A stretch of DNA of 64,000 nucleotides from Clostridiaceae bacterium HFYG-1003 (GTDB taxonomy: Bacteria; Bacillota; Clostridia; Clostridiales; Clostridiaceae), in contig CP102060.1 of NCBI GenBank assembly GCA_024579835.1, positions 2,641,558 to 2,705,557 of the forward strand, in the 5' to 3' direction. Below are positions 9,361 through 17,718 of this stretch, one piece after another. A program made the position numbers and the translations under genes. How positions within the stretch are numbered: position 1 is the stretch's first letter; each line of letters starts with the position of its first letter. The notes under the pieces are model-generated. The model searched no databases. It saw only the letters and a list, made by a program, of their open reading frames with translations, and had not been told where the DNA came from.

Positions 9361-9511
9361 TGATTCACGCGGACGCGAAAGTCCGCTCAAACCATATCCT
9401 TCGGTGCCCGCAAAGGAATATGAATCCTGGTAACCCGACTATCACGGTAACGGCCTTGTGAGGGAATTACACCCTGCTTTCCCAGTCTAACTGAAAACCA
9501 GTATGCCTTAA
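9361..9511 (-). promoter_or_regulatory. Compact cobalamin-riboswitch-like leader of the cbi operon
   Basis: On the minus strand the core resembles the clear riboswitch at 9580-9740: a tGGGAA element, a GGGTG..ATTCCC hairpin, then CAAGGCCGTTaCcGTgA. The best B12-box candidate is AGTCGGGTTACCAG, whose 3' end (ACCAG, 9431-9427) pairs with CTGGT (9501-9497) to close a short aptamer of about 77 nt. Two further hairpins follow (9391-9424 and about 9367-9385), then the cbiD terminator. The B12 box is divergent and the peripheral stems of the large class are missing. Confidence 0.68.
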
Positions 9512-9579
9512 GAACAATTCTTTGTCAACCGATTGACAATTTCAAAGTCCCGTTGGTATACTGAGTTCGTTTGAATATC

Positions 9580-9740
9580 GGAATCAGGCCATGGAAGTTG
9601 GGTGCGAATCCCACGCAAGGCCGTTGCTGTAATTCGCCAGAGCCCTGGCAGATGTCACTGGAAGAAGTTCCGGGAAGGCGTCAGGGCCGAGTCCGCACCC
9701 TGCGGATCCGGGCGATAAGCCAGAATACTTGCCTGTTTCC
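9580..9740 (+). promoter_or_regulatory. Cobalamin riboswitch (classical form)
   Basis: All main landmarks are present: closing stem GGAAtCAGGC (9580-9589) with GCCTGtTTCC (9731-9740), the GGGTGCGAATCCCAC hairpin, GCCGTTGCTGTAA, the GTCACTGG and GGGAAGGCG segments, and a B12 box AAGCCAGAATACTTGCC (9717-9733). A further hairpin CCGCGC/GCGCGG follows. It precedes the cbiK uptake operon and would repress it when adenosylcobalamin is plentiful. Confidence 0.93.
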
Positions 9741-9846
9741 TGCCGCGCTTCCTGCGCGGTGCATACAGCCCTGCGGACTACCGGGGTCATGGATGAGAAT
9801 GGGTGAGGCCTTTTTTTGGTCACGTCCCGATTTCGACCATTAACAA

Positions 9847-9877
9847 ACGTCTGCAAGCTGCTTGCGGGCGTTTTTTT
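9847..9877 (+). terminator. Riboswitch terminator upstream of cbiK
   Basis: A 10-bp stem (9847-9856 with 9862-9871, including G-T pairs), loop gctgc, and seven T ending at 9877. It lies about 105 nt after the aptamer and 230 nt before cbiK. A weaker hairpin with seven T (about 9804-9821) could compete. Confidence 0.82.
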
Positions 9878-10110
9878 ATTTTGCCCGTCCGGCAGCTTCC
9901 GGTATGGTTCAAACGTGCCCGATTCCCTCGGGCCAGATTTTTCTCTTTTTCTCTATTATCCCTTATTCCTGGGGGCACGGATCCTTCCGGCCCCGCTGGG
10001 GGGTGAGGCTTTGCCCTGGCCCCCGCTTTTTGATTGCGATGCCGCCAACGCGCAGCGTTCTGCCGGCACTGACAATAAATCCATTTGTTTAATTCAGGAG
10101 GAAATCAGTC

Positions 10111-11004
10111 ATGTACAAACAGCTCAAACCCCTGGCCGCCCTGGCCCTGGCCCTGCTAATGACGACGGGCTGCGCCGCCCGGCCGACCGCGGCCGTCAGC
10201 CCCGCCGCCACCGACGCGCCCCGAAAGCCGGTGCTGTTAGCCGTCAGTTTCGGCACCAGCTACAACGACAGCCGCGACCTGACCATCGGCGCCATCGAAC
10301 AGGCCCTGCAGGCTGCGTATCCCGCCTATGAGGTCCGCCGGGCCTTTACCAGTCAGATCATCATTGACAAGCTGAAGCAGCGGGACAACCTGAAGATCGA
10401 TAATGTCAAAGAGGCCATGGACCGCCTGGTGGCGGACGGGGTCCGGGAGATCGTGATTCAGCCCACCCATGTCATGAACGGCTACGAATATGATGACATC
10501 GTGGCCGAAGTGAAAGCCTATGAAAGCAGGTTCGACCGTCTGAGCATCGGCGTCAACCTGCTCAGCCGCGACACGGACTATCAGGAGGTCGCATCGGTCA
10601 TCACCCGGGAAACAGCGGCTTATGACGTTCCAGGTACCGCTGTAGTCTTCATGGGTCACGGCACGGAAGCTCCGTCCAACGCCACCTACGCCCGGCTGCA
10701 GCAGACGCTGGCCGAAACCGGACACAGCCGGTACTTCATCGGCACCGTGGAAGCGACGCCGTCGCTGGCAGACGTGCTGGCTCAGGTCAAGGCCTGCGGC
10801 GCGACCAAAGTGGTGCTGCAGCCCCTCATGATCGTTGCCGGTGATCACGCCAACAATGACATGGCTGGCGAAGAGGACGGATCCTGGAAGAAAGAATTTG
10901 AGAAAGCCGGCTTTGCGGTTGAGGTGGTCCTGAAGGGCATGGGCCAGATGAAAGGCATTCAGGATCTGATCGTGCGCCACGCCGGCGAAGCGATCAGCCA
11001 TTAG
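10111..11004 (+). CDS. cbiK: Lipoprotein-type sirohydrochlorin cobaltochelatase CbiK
   Basis: CbiK inserts Co2+ into sirohydrochlorin. The 297 residues keep the chelatase core, including the metal-site residues expected from the family: His183 (MGHGTEAPSN), Glu214 (GTVEATP) and His246 (VAGDHANND). Unlike cytosolic CbiK, it begins with a signal peptide and lipobox LMTTGC (lipidated Cys21), followed by an Ala/Pro-rich linker. It is therefore predicted to be anchored outside the membrane; periplasmic CbiK forms are known in Desulfovibrio. It is the first gene of a riboswitch-controlled operon that also encodes an ABC importer, so an external metal or tetrapyrrole role is as likely as B12 synthesis. 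Confidence 0.9.
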   Translation: MYKQLKPLAALALALLMTTGCAARPTAAVSPAATDAPRKPVLLAVSFGTSYNDSRDLTIGAIEQALQAAYPAYEVRRAFTSQIIIDKLKQRDNLKIDNVKEAMDRLVADGVREIVIQPTHVMNGYEYDDIVAEVKAYESRFDRLSIGVNLLSRDTDYQEVASVITRETAAYDVPGTAVVFMGHGTEAPSNATYARLQQTLAETGHSRYFIGTVEATPSLADVLAQVKACGATKVVLQPLMIVAGDHANNDMAGEEDGSWKKEFEKAGFAVEVVLKGMGQMKGIQDLIVRHAGEAISH

Positions 11005-11195
11005 CCATCAGCCATCAGCCGCTCCGGCTGACCGGTGCTTATCCCGGAAAACTCAGAGCCTGTCCCTCGAAGCCTTCCCATGCAGGCCCTGGCAAACCAG
11101 CCATCGTTCGAACCAGGTCTGGCGCTGTCCAGACCATGCCAGCAGCAGACTGCAGTCAGCCTGTTGTCCATCAAAAAAATCAGGAGAGATGCGAA

Positions 11196-12077
11196 ATGAA
11201 ACAAGTACAACAATGGATCCTTGCGGCGCTGCTGACCGGCAGCCTGCTCACCGGCTGTTCGGTCAGCCCGGCCAAAGCGGCCGCCCCGGTTTCCGTTCCC
11301 TCAGTGACCAAGGCGCAGGTGCCGGTCACCCCCAAAGCCCTGGTACCGGTATACGGCAATCAACTTCAGGATGGGTCCTATCCCATCAAGGTATCGTCAA
11401 GCTCTTCCATGTTCCGGGTCATCGATGCTCAGCTCACCGTTGCCCAGGGTGCCATGACGGCCGTGCTGACCCTCAGCGGCGACGGCTATGAAAAACTCTT
11501 CCTCGGCACCGGCCAGGATGCCCAGACCGCGACCGAGGACCGGTTCAGCAAGTTTGTTCCCGATGTCAACGGCAAATATACCTACACCGTGGCAGTCAGT
11601 GCCCTGGATCAGGAAATCGACTGCGCCGCCTTCAGCATCAAGAAGCAGGCCTGGTATGACCGGGTGCTGATTTTTGAGTCGGCCAGCCTTCCTCAGACCG
11701 CGCTGCGGTCTTCCGCAGCGGACCAGCCTGCTTCCGGTCAGCTTCCGACAACGGGTCAGCTTCCGGCAGAGGGTCAGTACACCATCGGCGTCACCCTGGA
11801 AGGCGGCTCCGGCCGCGCCAGCGTGGAATCCCCGGCCCGACTCAGCGTCAGCGGCAAACAGGCCACCGCCACCATCATCTGGAGCAGCCCGAACTACGAC
11901 TACATGCTGGTGGGCGGCAAAAAATACCTGCCGGTCAATACCGCCGGCAACAGCACGTTTGAAATTCCGGTCACGCTCGATGAGAAGCTGGCGGTGATTG
12001 CCGACACCACAGCCATGGGCAAACCCCGGGAAGTAGAGTACACCTTGTTCTTTGATTCGGCTTCCCTGAAGAAATGA
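11196..12077 (+). CDS. Lipoprotein with two NEAT-like repeats
   Basis: The 293 residues start with a lipoprotein signal (SLLTGC, Cys21), after an AGGAGAG ribosome site that selects the ATG at 11196. Two related beta-rich repeats follow, about 65-170 (DGSYPIKVSSSSSMFRVIDAQ) and 190-293 (EGQYTIGVTLEGGSGRASVES). Each ends in an aromatic strand (WYDRVLIFE; EVEYTLFFD), like the last strand of heme-binding NEAT domains. The match is by pattern only and the classical YxxxY is not intact. Between CbiK and an importer, it probably binds the operon's substrate at the cell surface. It shares an ATGA overlap with the next gene. Confidence 0.7.
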   Translation: MKQVQQWILAALLTGSLLTGCSVSPAKAAAPVSVPSVTKAQVPVTPKALVPVYGNQLQDGSYPIKVSSSSSMFRVIDAQLTVAQGAMTAVLTLSGDGYEKLFLGTGQDAQTATEDRFSKFVPDVNGKYTYTVAVSALDQEIDCAAFSIKKQAWYDRVLIFESASLPQTALRSSAADQPASGQLPTTGQLPAEGQYTIGVTLEGGSGRASVESPARLSVSGKQATATIIWSSPNYDYMLVGGKKYLPVNTAGNSTFEIPVTLDEKLAVIADTTAMGKPREVEYTLFFDSASLKK

Positions 12078-13321
12078 TGACAGGATGCCATCGGATCCGA
12101 TCCCGTCGACCCGGCGGGCTTCGGGGAGTACCCGCCTTCCTGAGCACCGCTCTTCTCAAAGTCAGCACGCTTCTGGGAGTCACTGCTCTTCTGGGAGTCA
12201 CTGCCCTTCTGGGAGTCACCATCCTCCTGTCGGGCTGTACGGTTCCGGCAGCTGCCCCGCCCGCCGGCGGACTGGGAATTGGCTGGAGGGTTGAGCGGTC
12301 CCTGGAGCTGGAGTATGCCAAGAATTTCAGCGTGGACTATTATCCGGAGGATTATGCTCTGGTCACGCTGTCGGATAAAAGCCGGTTTCTGGTCGTCCCG
12401 CCGGGCAGGACGGCGCCTGAAGGAATCGGGGGGGACATCACCGTGCTGCAGCGGCCGCTGCGCAGCGTTTATCTGGTGGCCACCTCCGTCATGGCTCAGT
12501 TCGATGAACTCCATGCCCTGGATCAGATCCGGCTCTCCGGCACCCGGGCGGCGGACTGGCAGAGCCAGAATGCCCGGACGGCCATGGAAAACGGGAGCAT
12601 CGTGTTTGCCGGCAAATACAGTGCGCCCGACTATGAGCTGATTCTTTCGAGTCAGTGCGATCTGGCGATTGAATCCAGCATGATCAATCATGTGCCCGAG
12701 GTGAAGGAAAAACTGCTGGGGATGAAGGTTCCGGTTCTGATCGACCAGTCCAGCTATGAAAAACACCCGCTGGGCCGGACCGAATGGATTAAGCTCTACG
12801 GCGTACTCACCGGTCGGGAAGAGCAGGCTGCGGCAAGCTTTGACCGGCAGGCCGCCCTGCTCCGGGAAGCCTCAGTGCAGTCCGGCACCGGCAAATCGGT
12901 GGCGTTTTTCTACATCAGTTCCGCCGGTCAGGTGGTGGTGCGAAAACCCGGGGACTACATCACGAAGATGATCGACCTGGCCGGAGGCAGCTATGCCTTC
13001 AGCCATCTGGGCGACCCGGAACAAGCCGGCAATACCGTCAATCTGGATATGGAAGCCTTCTATGCCGCGGCCAGGGATGCGGATGTCCTGATCTACAACA
13101 GTGCCCTGGCCGGTGAAGTCGCTTCCCTGGCAGACCTGACCGCCAGGAACGCTTTGCTGAGCAAGTTCAAGGCCGTTCAAACCGGAAATGTCTGGTGTAC
13201 GGAAAAGAACCTGTACCAGGAAACAACCCGGCTGGGGCTGATGGTCTCGGATCTGAACCGCCTCTTGACGGATCCCGATCCCACTTTGAACCAGCTGCAC
13301 TTTTTTACCCGCCTCAGATAA
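12074..13321 (+). CDS. ABC importer substrate-binding lipoprotein (Fe/B12 type)
   Basis: 415 residues with the class III binding-protein fold of BtuF/FecB-like proteins: SVYLVATSVMAQFDELHALDQI for the first lobe, a KLLGMKVPVLIDQSSYEKHPLGRTEWIKLYG linker helix region and the DADVLIYNS segment. The lipobox is LLSGC (Cys55). The signal peptide contains three LLGVTA repeats from an 18-bp DNA repeat (12170-12223), making it unusually long. The start overlaps the previous stop. The ligand is unknown; context suggests a corrinoid, heme or chelated metal. Confidence 0.87.
   Translation: MMTGCHRIRSRRPGGLRGVPAFLSTALLKVSTLLGVTALLGVTALLGVTILLSGCTVPAAAPPAGGLGIGWRVERSLELEYAKNFSVDYYPEDYALVTLSDKSRFLVVPPGRTAPEGIGGDITVLQRPLRSVYLVATSVMAQFDELHALDQIRLSGTRAADWQSQNARTAMENGSIVFAGKYSAPDYELILSSQCDLAIESSMINHVPEVKEKLLGMKVPVLIDQSSYEKHPLGRTEWIKLYGVLTGREEQAAASFDRQAALLREASVQSGTGKSVAFFYISSAGQVVVRKPGDYITKMIDLAGGSYAFSHLGDPEQAGNTVNLDMEAFYAAARDADVLIYNSALAGEVASLADLTARNALLSKFKAVQTGNVWCTEKNLYQETTRLGLMVSDLNRLLTDPDPTLNQLHFFTRLR
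12170..12223. repeat. 18-bp tandem repeat inside a signal peptide
   Basis: Three copies with the core cttctgggagtcactg, period 18, in frame. They add two LLGVTA units to the hydrophobic part of the lipoprotein signal peptide. Confidence 0.85.
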
Positions 13322-13363
13322 CGTTCCGGACGATGAACGAATTCCGCAAAGGAGACTTGCCGC

Positions 13364-14386
13364 ATGGATCCATCCAACAAACGACGCTGGCGCTTCGGCC
13401 TGGCTCTGCTATTCCTGCTGAGCCTGGTTCTTGGCCTGGTGGCACTCAATATCAGCCTGGGGAGCATACCGGTCAGCCTCCCCGACATCAGGCGCATTCT
13501 GTTTGGTCAGGGCGGGACGCCCACCCAGCAGGATATCATCTGGAAAATCCGACTGCCCCGGACTCTGGCGGCGGTTCTTCTCGGCGGCGCTCTGGCGCTG
13601 TCGGGTTTTTTGCTTCAAACCTATTTCAACAACCCCATCGCCGGTCCCTACGTCCTGGGCATTTCCTCTGGTTCCAAGCTGGCGGTGTCGGTCACCCTGA
13701 TTGCCGCGCTGAGCCGGGGCATTCCCCTGGGCTCGGCCGCTCTGATCAGCGCGGCGTTTGCCGGTGCCCTGGGCACCATGGGCTTTATCCTGCTGGCGGC
13801 CCGAAAGGTTCAACGCTCCAGCCGGCTGATTGTCAGCGGCGTCATGATCGGCTACATCTGTTCCGCCCTGACGGACTTCGTGATTACCTTCGCCGATGAC
13901 GCCGCCATCGTGAACCTGCACAACTGGTCCCGGGGCAGCTTCTCCGGCATCGCCTGGCCGGATGTAGCCGCCATGACGTTCGTGGTCCTGCCGGCTGCTG
14001 TCTGTGTGTTCCTGCTGTCCAAACCCATCGGCGCCTGTCAGCTGGGAGAAAGCTACGCCAGGAACATGGGCGTCAACATCCCCCGCTTCCGCCGTCTGCT
14101 GGTGCTTTTATCCAGCGTCCTGTGCGCCTGCGTCATCGCCTTTGCCGGCCCGGTGTCCTTTGTCGGCGTGGCCGTGCCGCATCTGACCCGGGGCCTTTTG
14201 GGCACAGCCCGGCCGCTGGTTGTCATCCCCGCCTGCTTTTTAAGCGGCGCCGCATTCTGTCTGGGCTGCGACCTGATCGCCCGAACCGCCTTTGCTCCCC
14301 TGGAACTTAGCATCAGCTCGGTGACCGCAGTGATTGGTGCCCCCATCGTGATCAGCATACTGCTGGGAAAGAAAGGACGTGACTGA
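13364..14386 (+). CDS. FecCD-family ABC importer permease
   Basis: 340 residues with about nine to ten hydrophobic segments and the FecCD landmarks: LRLPRTLAAVLLGGALALSG-like block (here KIRLPRTLAAVLLGG), NPIAGPYVLGISSG, and the coupling region GPVSFVGVAVPHLTRGL. It forms the membrane channel for the binding protein encoded just upstream and the ATPase encoded downstream. It starts 42 nt after the previous gene, with a site AAAGGAG. Confidence 0.94.
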   Translation: MDPSNKRRWRFGLALLFLLSLVLGLVALNISLGSIPVSLPDIRRILFGQGGTPTQQDIIWKIRLPRTLAAVLLGGALALSGFLLQTYFNNPIAGPYVLGISSGSKLAVSVTLIAALSRGIPLGSAALISAAFAGALGTMGFILLAARKVQRSSRLIVSGVMIGYICSALTDFVITFADDAAIVNLHNWSRGSFSGIAWPDVAAMTFVVLPAAVCVFLLSKPIGACQLGESYARNMGVNIPRFRRLLVLLSSVLCACVIAFAGPVSFVGVAVPHLTRGLLGTARPLVVIPACFLSGAAFCLGCDLIARTAFAPLELSISSVTAVIGAPIVISILLGKKGRD

Positions 14387-14387
14387 C

Positions 14388-15542
14388 ATGACTGATTTTT
14401 TCAAAACGGACCGTCTCACCGTCGGCTACGACGGAGTCCCGCTGATCCGGGACATCTGCCTGTCCCTGGAGCGGGGGCAGATTCTGACCCTGATCGGACC
14501 CAACGGCTCGGGCAAGTCCACGATCCTGAAAAGCCTCACCCGTCAGCTGAAAAGCCTGGGCGGAACGGTGAGCATCGATGGGCGGGCCATCGCCAAAATG
14601 TCCAGCCTCGACCTGGCCCGGCAGGTATCGGTGGTCTGGACCGATCGGCTCAAACCGGAACTTATGACCTGCCGGGAGGTTGTCGCCACCGGCCGCTATC
14701 CCTATACCGGTCGCCTGGGCATCCTCTCCGCGGCAGACCGGGCCGCTGTCTTCGGGGCCATGGAGCTGGTGGATGCCCTGCCCCTGGCCGAGCGGGACTT
14801 TACCCGGATCAGCGATGGCCAGCGCCAGAGAATCCTGCTGGCCCGGGCGATCTGCCAGGAACCCCGGATCATCGTACTGGACGAGCCCACCTCCTTTCTG
14901 GATATCCGCTATAAGCTGGAACTTCTGGGCATTCTACGGTCCCTGGCAAAGGAGCGGGGCATCACGGTCATCATGTCGCTGCACGAACTGGAACTGGCCC
15001 AGAAGGCTTCGGATCTGGTTCTGTGCGTCAAGGACGGAGCGATTGCCCACATCGGCAGCCCCCGGGAAGTCTTTGGCGGCGACCGGATCCGGGAACTGTT
15101 CGGTCTGACTGACGGCAGCTACAACCCGGGCTTCGGCAGCTTTGAACTGGCCCGCCCCGGCGGAGTACCACGGGTGTTTGTCATCGCCGGCGGCGGAACC
15201 GGCATCCCGCAGTACCGGGCGCTGCAGCAGCGAGGCATTCCGTTTGCCACCGGCATCCTGCATGAAAATGACGTGGACTTCAGCCTGGCGCGGGATCTGG
15301 CCGGCGAGGTCATTGCCGAGCAGAGCTTTGAGCCCATCCGCCCGGCGCTCCTGCGGCAGGCCATCGACCGGCTGAAGCAATGTGGCGCGGTGATCAACTG
15401 CCTGAATCGGTACGGCGAACTGAACCTGCCAAACCGTGAACTGGCCGAAGCGGCCCGATCACTCGGCCTGCCGGTTGTGTCCGGTGCCGATGAGCTCCCC
15501 TGCCAATCTGACTTAATAATCCGGAAATGGAGTGATGATTGA
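14388..15542 (+). CDS. FecE-type ABC ATPase with an extra C-terminal domain
   Basis: The ATPase domain (residues 1 to about 250) has Walker A GPNGSGKS (37-44), a degenerate signature ISDGQRQRILLARA and Walker B IIVLDEPTSFLD. A further ~130 residues, with a glycine-rich strand-loop VFVIAGGGTGIP and alternating strands and helices, suggest a small Rossmann-like domain not needed for ATP hydrolysis. The open frame starts with GTG at 14379, but the AAAGGA site is well spaced only from the ATG at 14388. It overlaps cbiL by 1 nt. Confidence 0.9.
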   Translation: MTDFFKTDRLTVGYDGVPLIRDICLSLERGQILTLIGPNGSGKSTILKSLTRQLKSLGGTVSIDGRAIAKMSSLDLARQVSVVWTDRLKPELMTCREVVATGRYPYTGRLGILSAADRAAVFGAMELVDALPLAERDFTRISDGQRQRILLARAICQEPRIIVLDEPTSFLDIRYKLELLGILRSLAKERGITVIMSLHELELAQKASDLVLCVKDGAIAHIGSPREVFGGDRIRELFGLTDGSYNPGFGSFELARPGGVPRVFVIAGGGTGIPQYRALQQRGIPFATGILHENDVDFSLARDLAGEVIAEQSFEPIRPALLRQAIDRLKQCGAVINCLNRYGELNLPNRELAEAARSLGLPVVSGADELPCQSDLIIRKWSDD

Positions 15543-16228
15543 TGAAACATGGAATTGTGTATGGCGTCAGCGTGGGGCCGGGAGATCCGTCCCTGCTGAC
15601 CCTGAAAGCAGCCGAGCGCATCCGGCTGTGTCCGGTGCTGGCTGTGCCCCGGACCTCCGGTGCCCACTCCCTGGCGCTGTCCATCGCCGCCGGGGCGGTG
15701 GATCTGGCTGCCAAGGCGGTGGAATACCTGGACCTGCCCATGACCCGGGATCCCGAACTGCGGGAACGAGCCTACCGCGCGGTCGCAGACCAGATTGCGC
15801 GCCATCTCGGAACCGGTGCGGATGTGGCGGTGCTTAACCTGGGCGATGCTTCGCTCTACAGCTCCTGGTCCTACCTGTGCCGAATTCTTCTCGACGACGG
15901 CTGGACGGCGGAAACCATCCCCGGCGTGACCAGCTTCTGCGCCTGTGCCGCCCGGCTCAACCGCAGCCTGACCGAGATGAATGAACCACTGCATATCCTG
16001 CCCGGCGCCCTGGAAGATCTGGAAGCCGCCCTGGCCCTGCCGGGCGGAAAAATCGTGATGAAGTCCGGCAAGTCCCTGCCCCAGGTTCTGGAACTCCTGG
16101 CCAGACAGGGCCTGACCGACCGGGCAGCCCTGGTCAGTGACTGCGGCCTCCCCACGGAACAGGCTTTTCCCCGGATTGAGGAAGTGACCTGTGACAGCTA
16201 CTTCTCGACCCTCCTGATCGCGCCCTGA
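15542..16228 (+). CDS. cbiL: Cobalt-precorrin-2 C20-methyltransferase
   Basis: Adds the C20 methyl group using SAM. 228 residues, with the N-terminal YGVSVGPGDPSLLTLKAAERI motif region, the LNLGDASLYSSWSYL loop and GVTSFCACAARL typical of CbiL/CobI. This step is missing from the minus-strand cbi operon, so the two divergent operons complement one another. The ATG overlaps the stop of the ATPase gene (tgATG); a GGAG site lies 10 nt upstream. Confidence 0.94.
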   Translation: MKHGIVYGVSVGPGDPSLLTLKAAERIRLCPVLAVPRTSGAHSLALSIAAGAVDLAAKAVEYLDLPMTRDPELRERAYRAVADQIARHLGTGADVAVLNLGDASLYSSWSYLCRILLDDGWTAETIPGVTSFCACAARLNRSLTEMNEPLHILPGALEDLEAALALPGGKIVMKSGKSLPQVLELLARQGLTDRAALVSDCGLPTEQAFPRIEEVTCDSYFSTLLIAP

Positions 16229-16271
16229 CCGGAACCGGTGATGTCCCAGACACAGAAATGCCCGGACACAG

Positions 16272-16323
16272 AAATGCCCGGAGCCTGCTCCCCCAAGGGG
16301 GATGAGCTCCGGGCATTTTTTGC
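16272..16323 (+). terminator. Terminator after cbiL
   Basis: A 13-bp outer stem (16272-16284 with 16305-16317), an inner CCCCC/GGGGG stem and a T run after it. It sits between the convergent cbiL and alkaline phosphatase genes. A short direct repeat (gacacagaaatgcccg, twice) overlaps the left arm. Confidence 0.88.
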
Positions 16324-16347
16324 TTTTTCGTTTGATGTGGAATCCGA

Positions 16348-17718
16348 TTAATCCAGCAAATCCAGGACTGCCGGGACGATTTCGGTATTGTCGAGGTAGC
16401 GCTTGCGGACTGCGTCGCGCTCGTCGGCATATTTCTTCAGGAGCTGAGCACCCGGTCCCTTGGCATACAGCGGGATCAGCTGGTTGGTATGGTCGCCGGA
16501 GAGCCAGTACACACCGGGCAGCTGGCCCTGACCGTTGCTGCGGACCGGAGTCAGGGCATCGGGTGAGCCCGACAGGTATCCGGTCTCATGATCACCGGTC
16601 ACGATGAGCAGCGTTTCACTCCAGCTGGAGTTTTCTTCCACCCAGTCCACCACGGCCTCGACGGCGGCATTGAAGTCATTCATTTCCTCGATGTTTCGGC
16701 CAAGCTGGTTGGCATGCCCCGACCAGTCAATGGCACCGCCTTCAATCATCAGAAAGAGTCCGTCTTCATCCTGATCCAGCACGTTGAGGGCAGCCCGGGA
16801 CATGGTGGCCAGATCCGGGACATTCTGGTTGAAGGGAACCGCATACGGAGCGGCTTTGGCATCGCCGCCGCGTCCCTGCTGCAGGGTGGATGCCACTTGA
16901 GGCACCCCGAATACGCGCTTCGGGGTTTCCCCCCGGGTCATGGCTTCAAACTCGGCTTTTGTTTCGATGAAGGTCCAGGCATCGGTCTGACCGTCTCCAT
17001 CCGCATCTGCACCGGCATGGCCCTGGGTCAGGTTATTCCACAGTGTCTCCCCATCGACCGCCTTCCCGCCTTCGTGCATGGCGTTGAGATTCTTGAAACT
17101 GGGAGCGGCGGGCTGTCCGTTGTCATTGAACATGGGATGACCCGGAGCCATGATGACGTCCGCAGCGGACTCATTGATCATCTCAGCGGCGATGGTATTA
17201 TAGTTGTTGCGGTTGACGTCATGGGCAATGAATGCGGCCGGAGTCGCATGATAGAACTGCACTGAGGATACTACGCCGGTGGAGCGGCCCGCTTCCTCAA
17301 AATACTGGCCAACATGCTTGAGTTCCCGGCGGTTGATATCCACGCCAATGCCTGCATCATAGGTCTTGACGCCGGTGGACATGGCCGTTCCGGCCGCCGC
17401 TGAATCCGTGGGCCGGTGCTTGATGTAGTCAGTGTCTGACCAGGCCTGGGAAGGATCGTAGCTTCCCACCGAGTAAGTGCTCATAAACGTGGCGGTGGGG
17501 AAGTTCTGATAGATCGCCTGCCCATCCCGTCCTGCATGGTAGTAGTTGGCCGCCAGGATCTGGTTTTCGCCCCAGCCGTCCGCGATCATGAGGATCACAT
17601 TGCGCACCGTCTGACCCTTTCCTGCCGTCTTTCTGGCAGCCAGCGCATTGGTGCCGCCCAATCCCATAACCAGGGATCCCGTCACCGCCAGAGCCATCAT
17701 TTTTTTCCAGTTCAACAT
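16348..17718 (-). CDS. Secreted alkaline phosphatase
   Basis: Hydrolyses phosphomonoesters outside the membrane. 456 residues with a signal peptide (hydrophobic stretch 7-25, then AARKT). Active-site landmarks of the PhoA superfamily are all visible: MIADGWG (metal Asp), the nucleophile region TDSAAAGTAMSTG, MIEGGAIDWSGHAN, and TGDHETGYL. An insertion DADGDGQTDAW resembles a calcium-binding loop. It is transcribed alone, after an AAGGA-type site. Phosphate-starvation control is expected for the family but no Pho box was identified. Confidence 0.93.
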   Translation of the reverse strand: MLNWKKMMALAVTGSLVMGLGGTNALAARKTAGKGQTVRNVILMIADGWGENQILAANYYHAGRDGQAIYQNFPTATFMSTYSVGSYDPSQAWSDTDYIKHRPTDSAAAGTAMSTGVKTYDAGIGVDINRRELKHVGQYFEEAGRSTGVVSSVQFYHATPAAFIAHDVNRNNYNTIAAEMINESAADVIMAPGHPMFNDNGQPAAPSFKNLNAMHEGGKAVDGETLWNNLTQGHAGADADGDGQTDAWTFIETKAEFEAMTRGETPKRVFGVPQVASTLQQGRGGDAKAAPYAVPFNQNVPDLATMSRAALNVLDQDEDGLFLMIEGGAIDWSGHANQLGRNIEEMNDFNAAVEAVVDWVEENSSWSETLLIVTGDHETGYLSGSPDALTPVRSNGQGQLPGVYWLSGDHTNQLIPLYAKGPGAQLLKKYADERDAVRKRYLDNTEIVPAVLDLLD

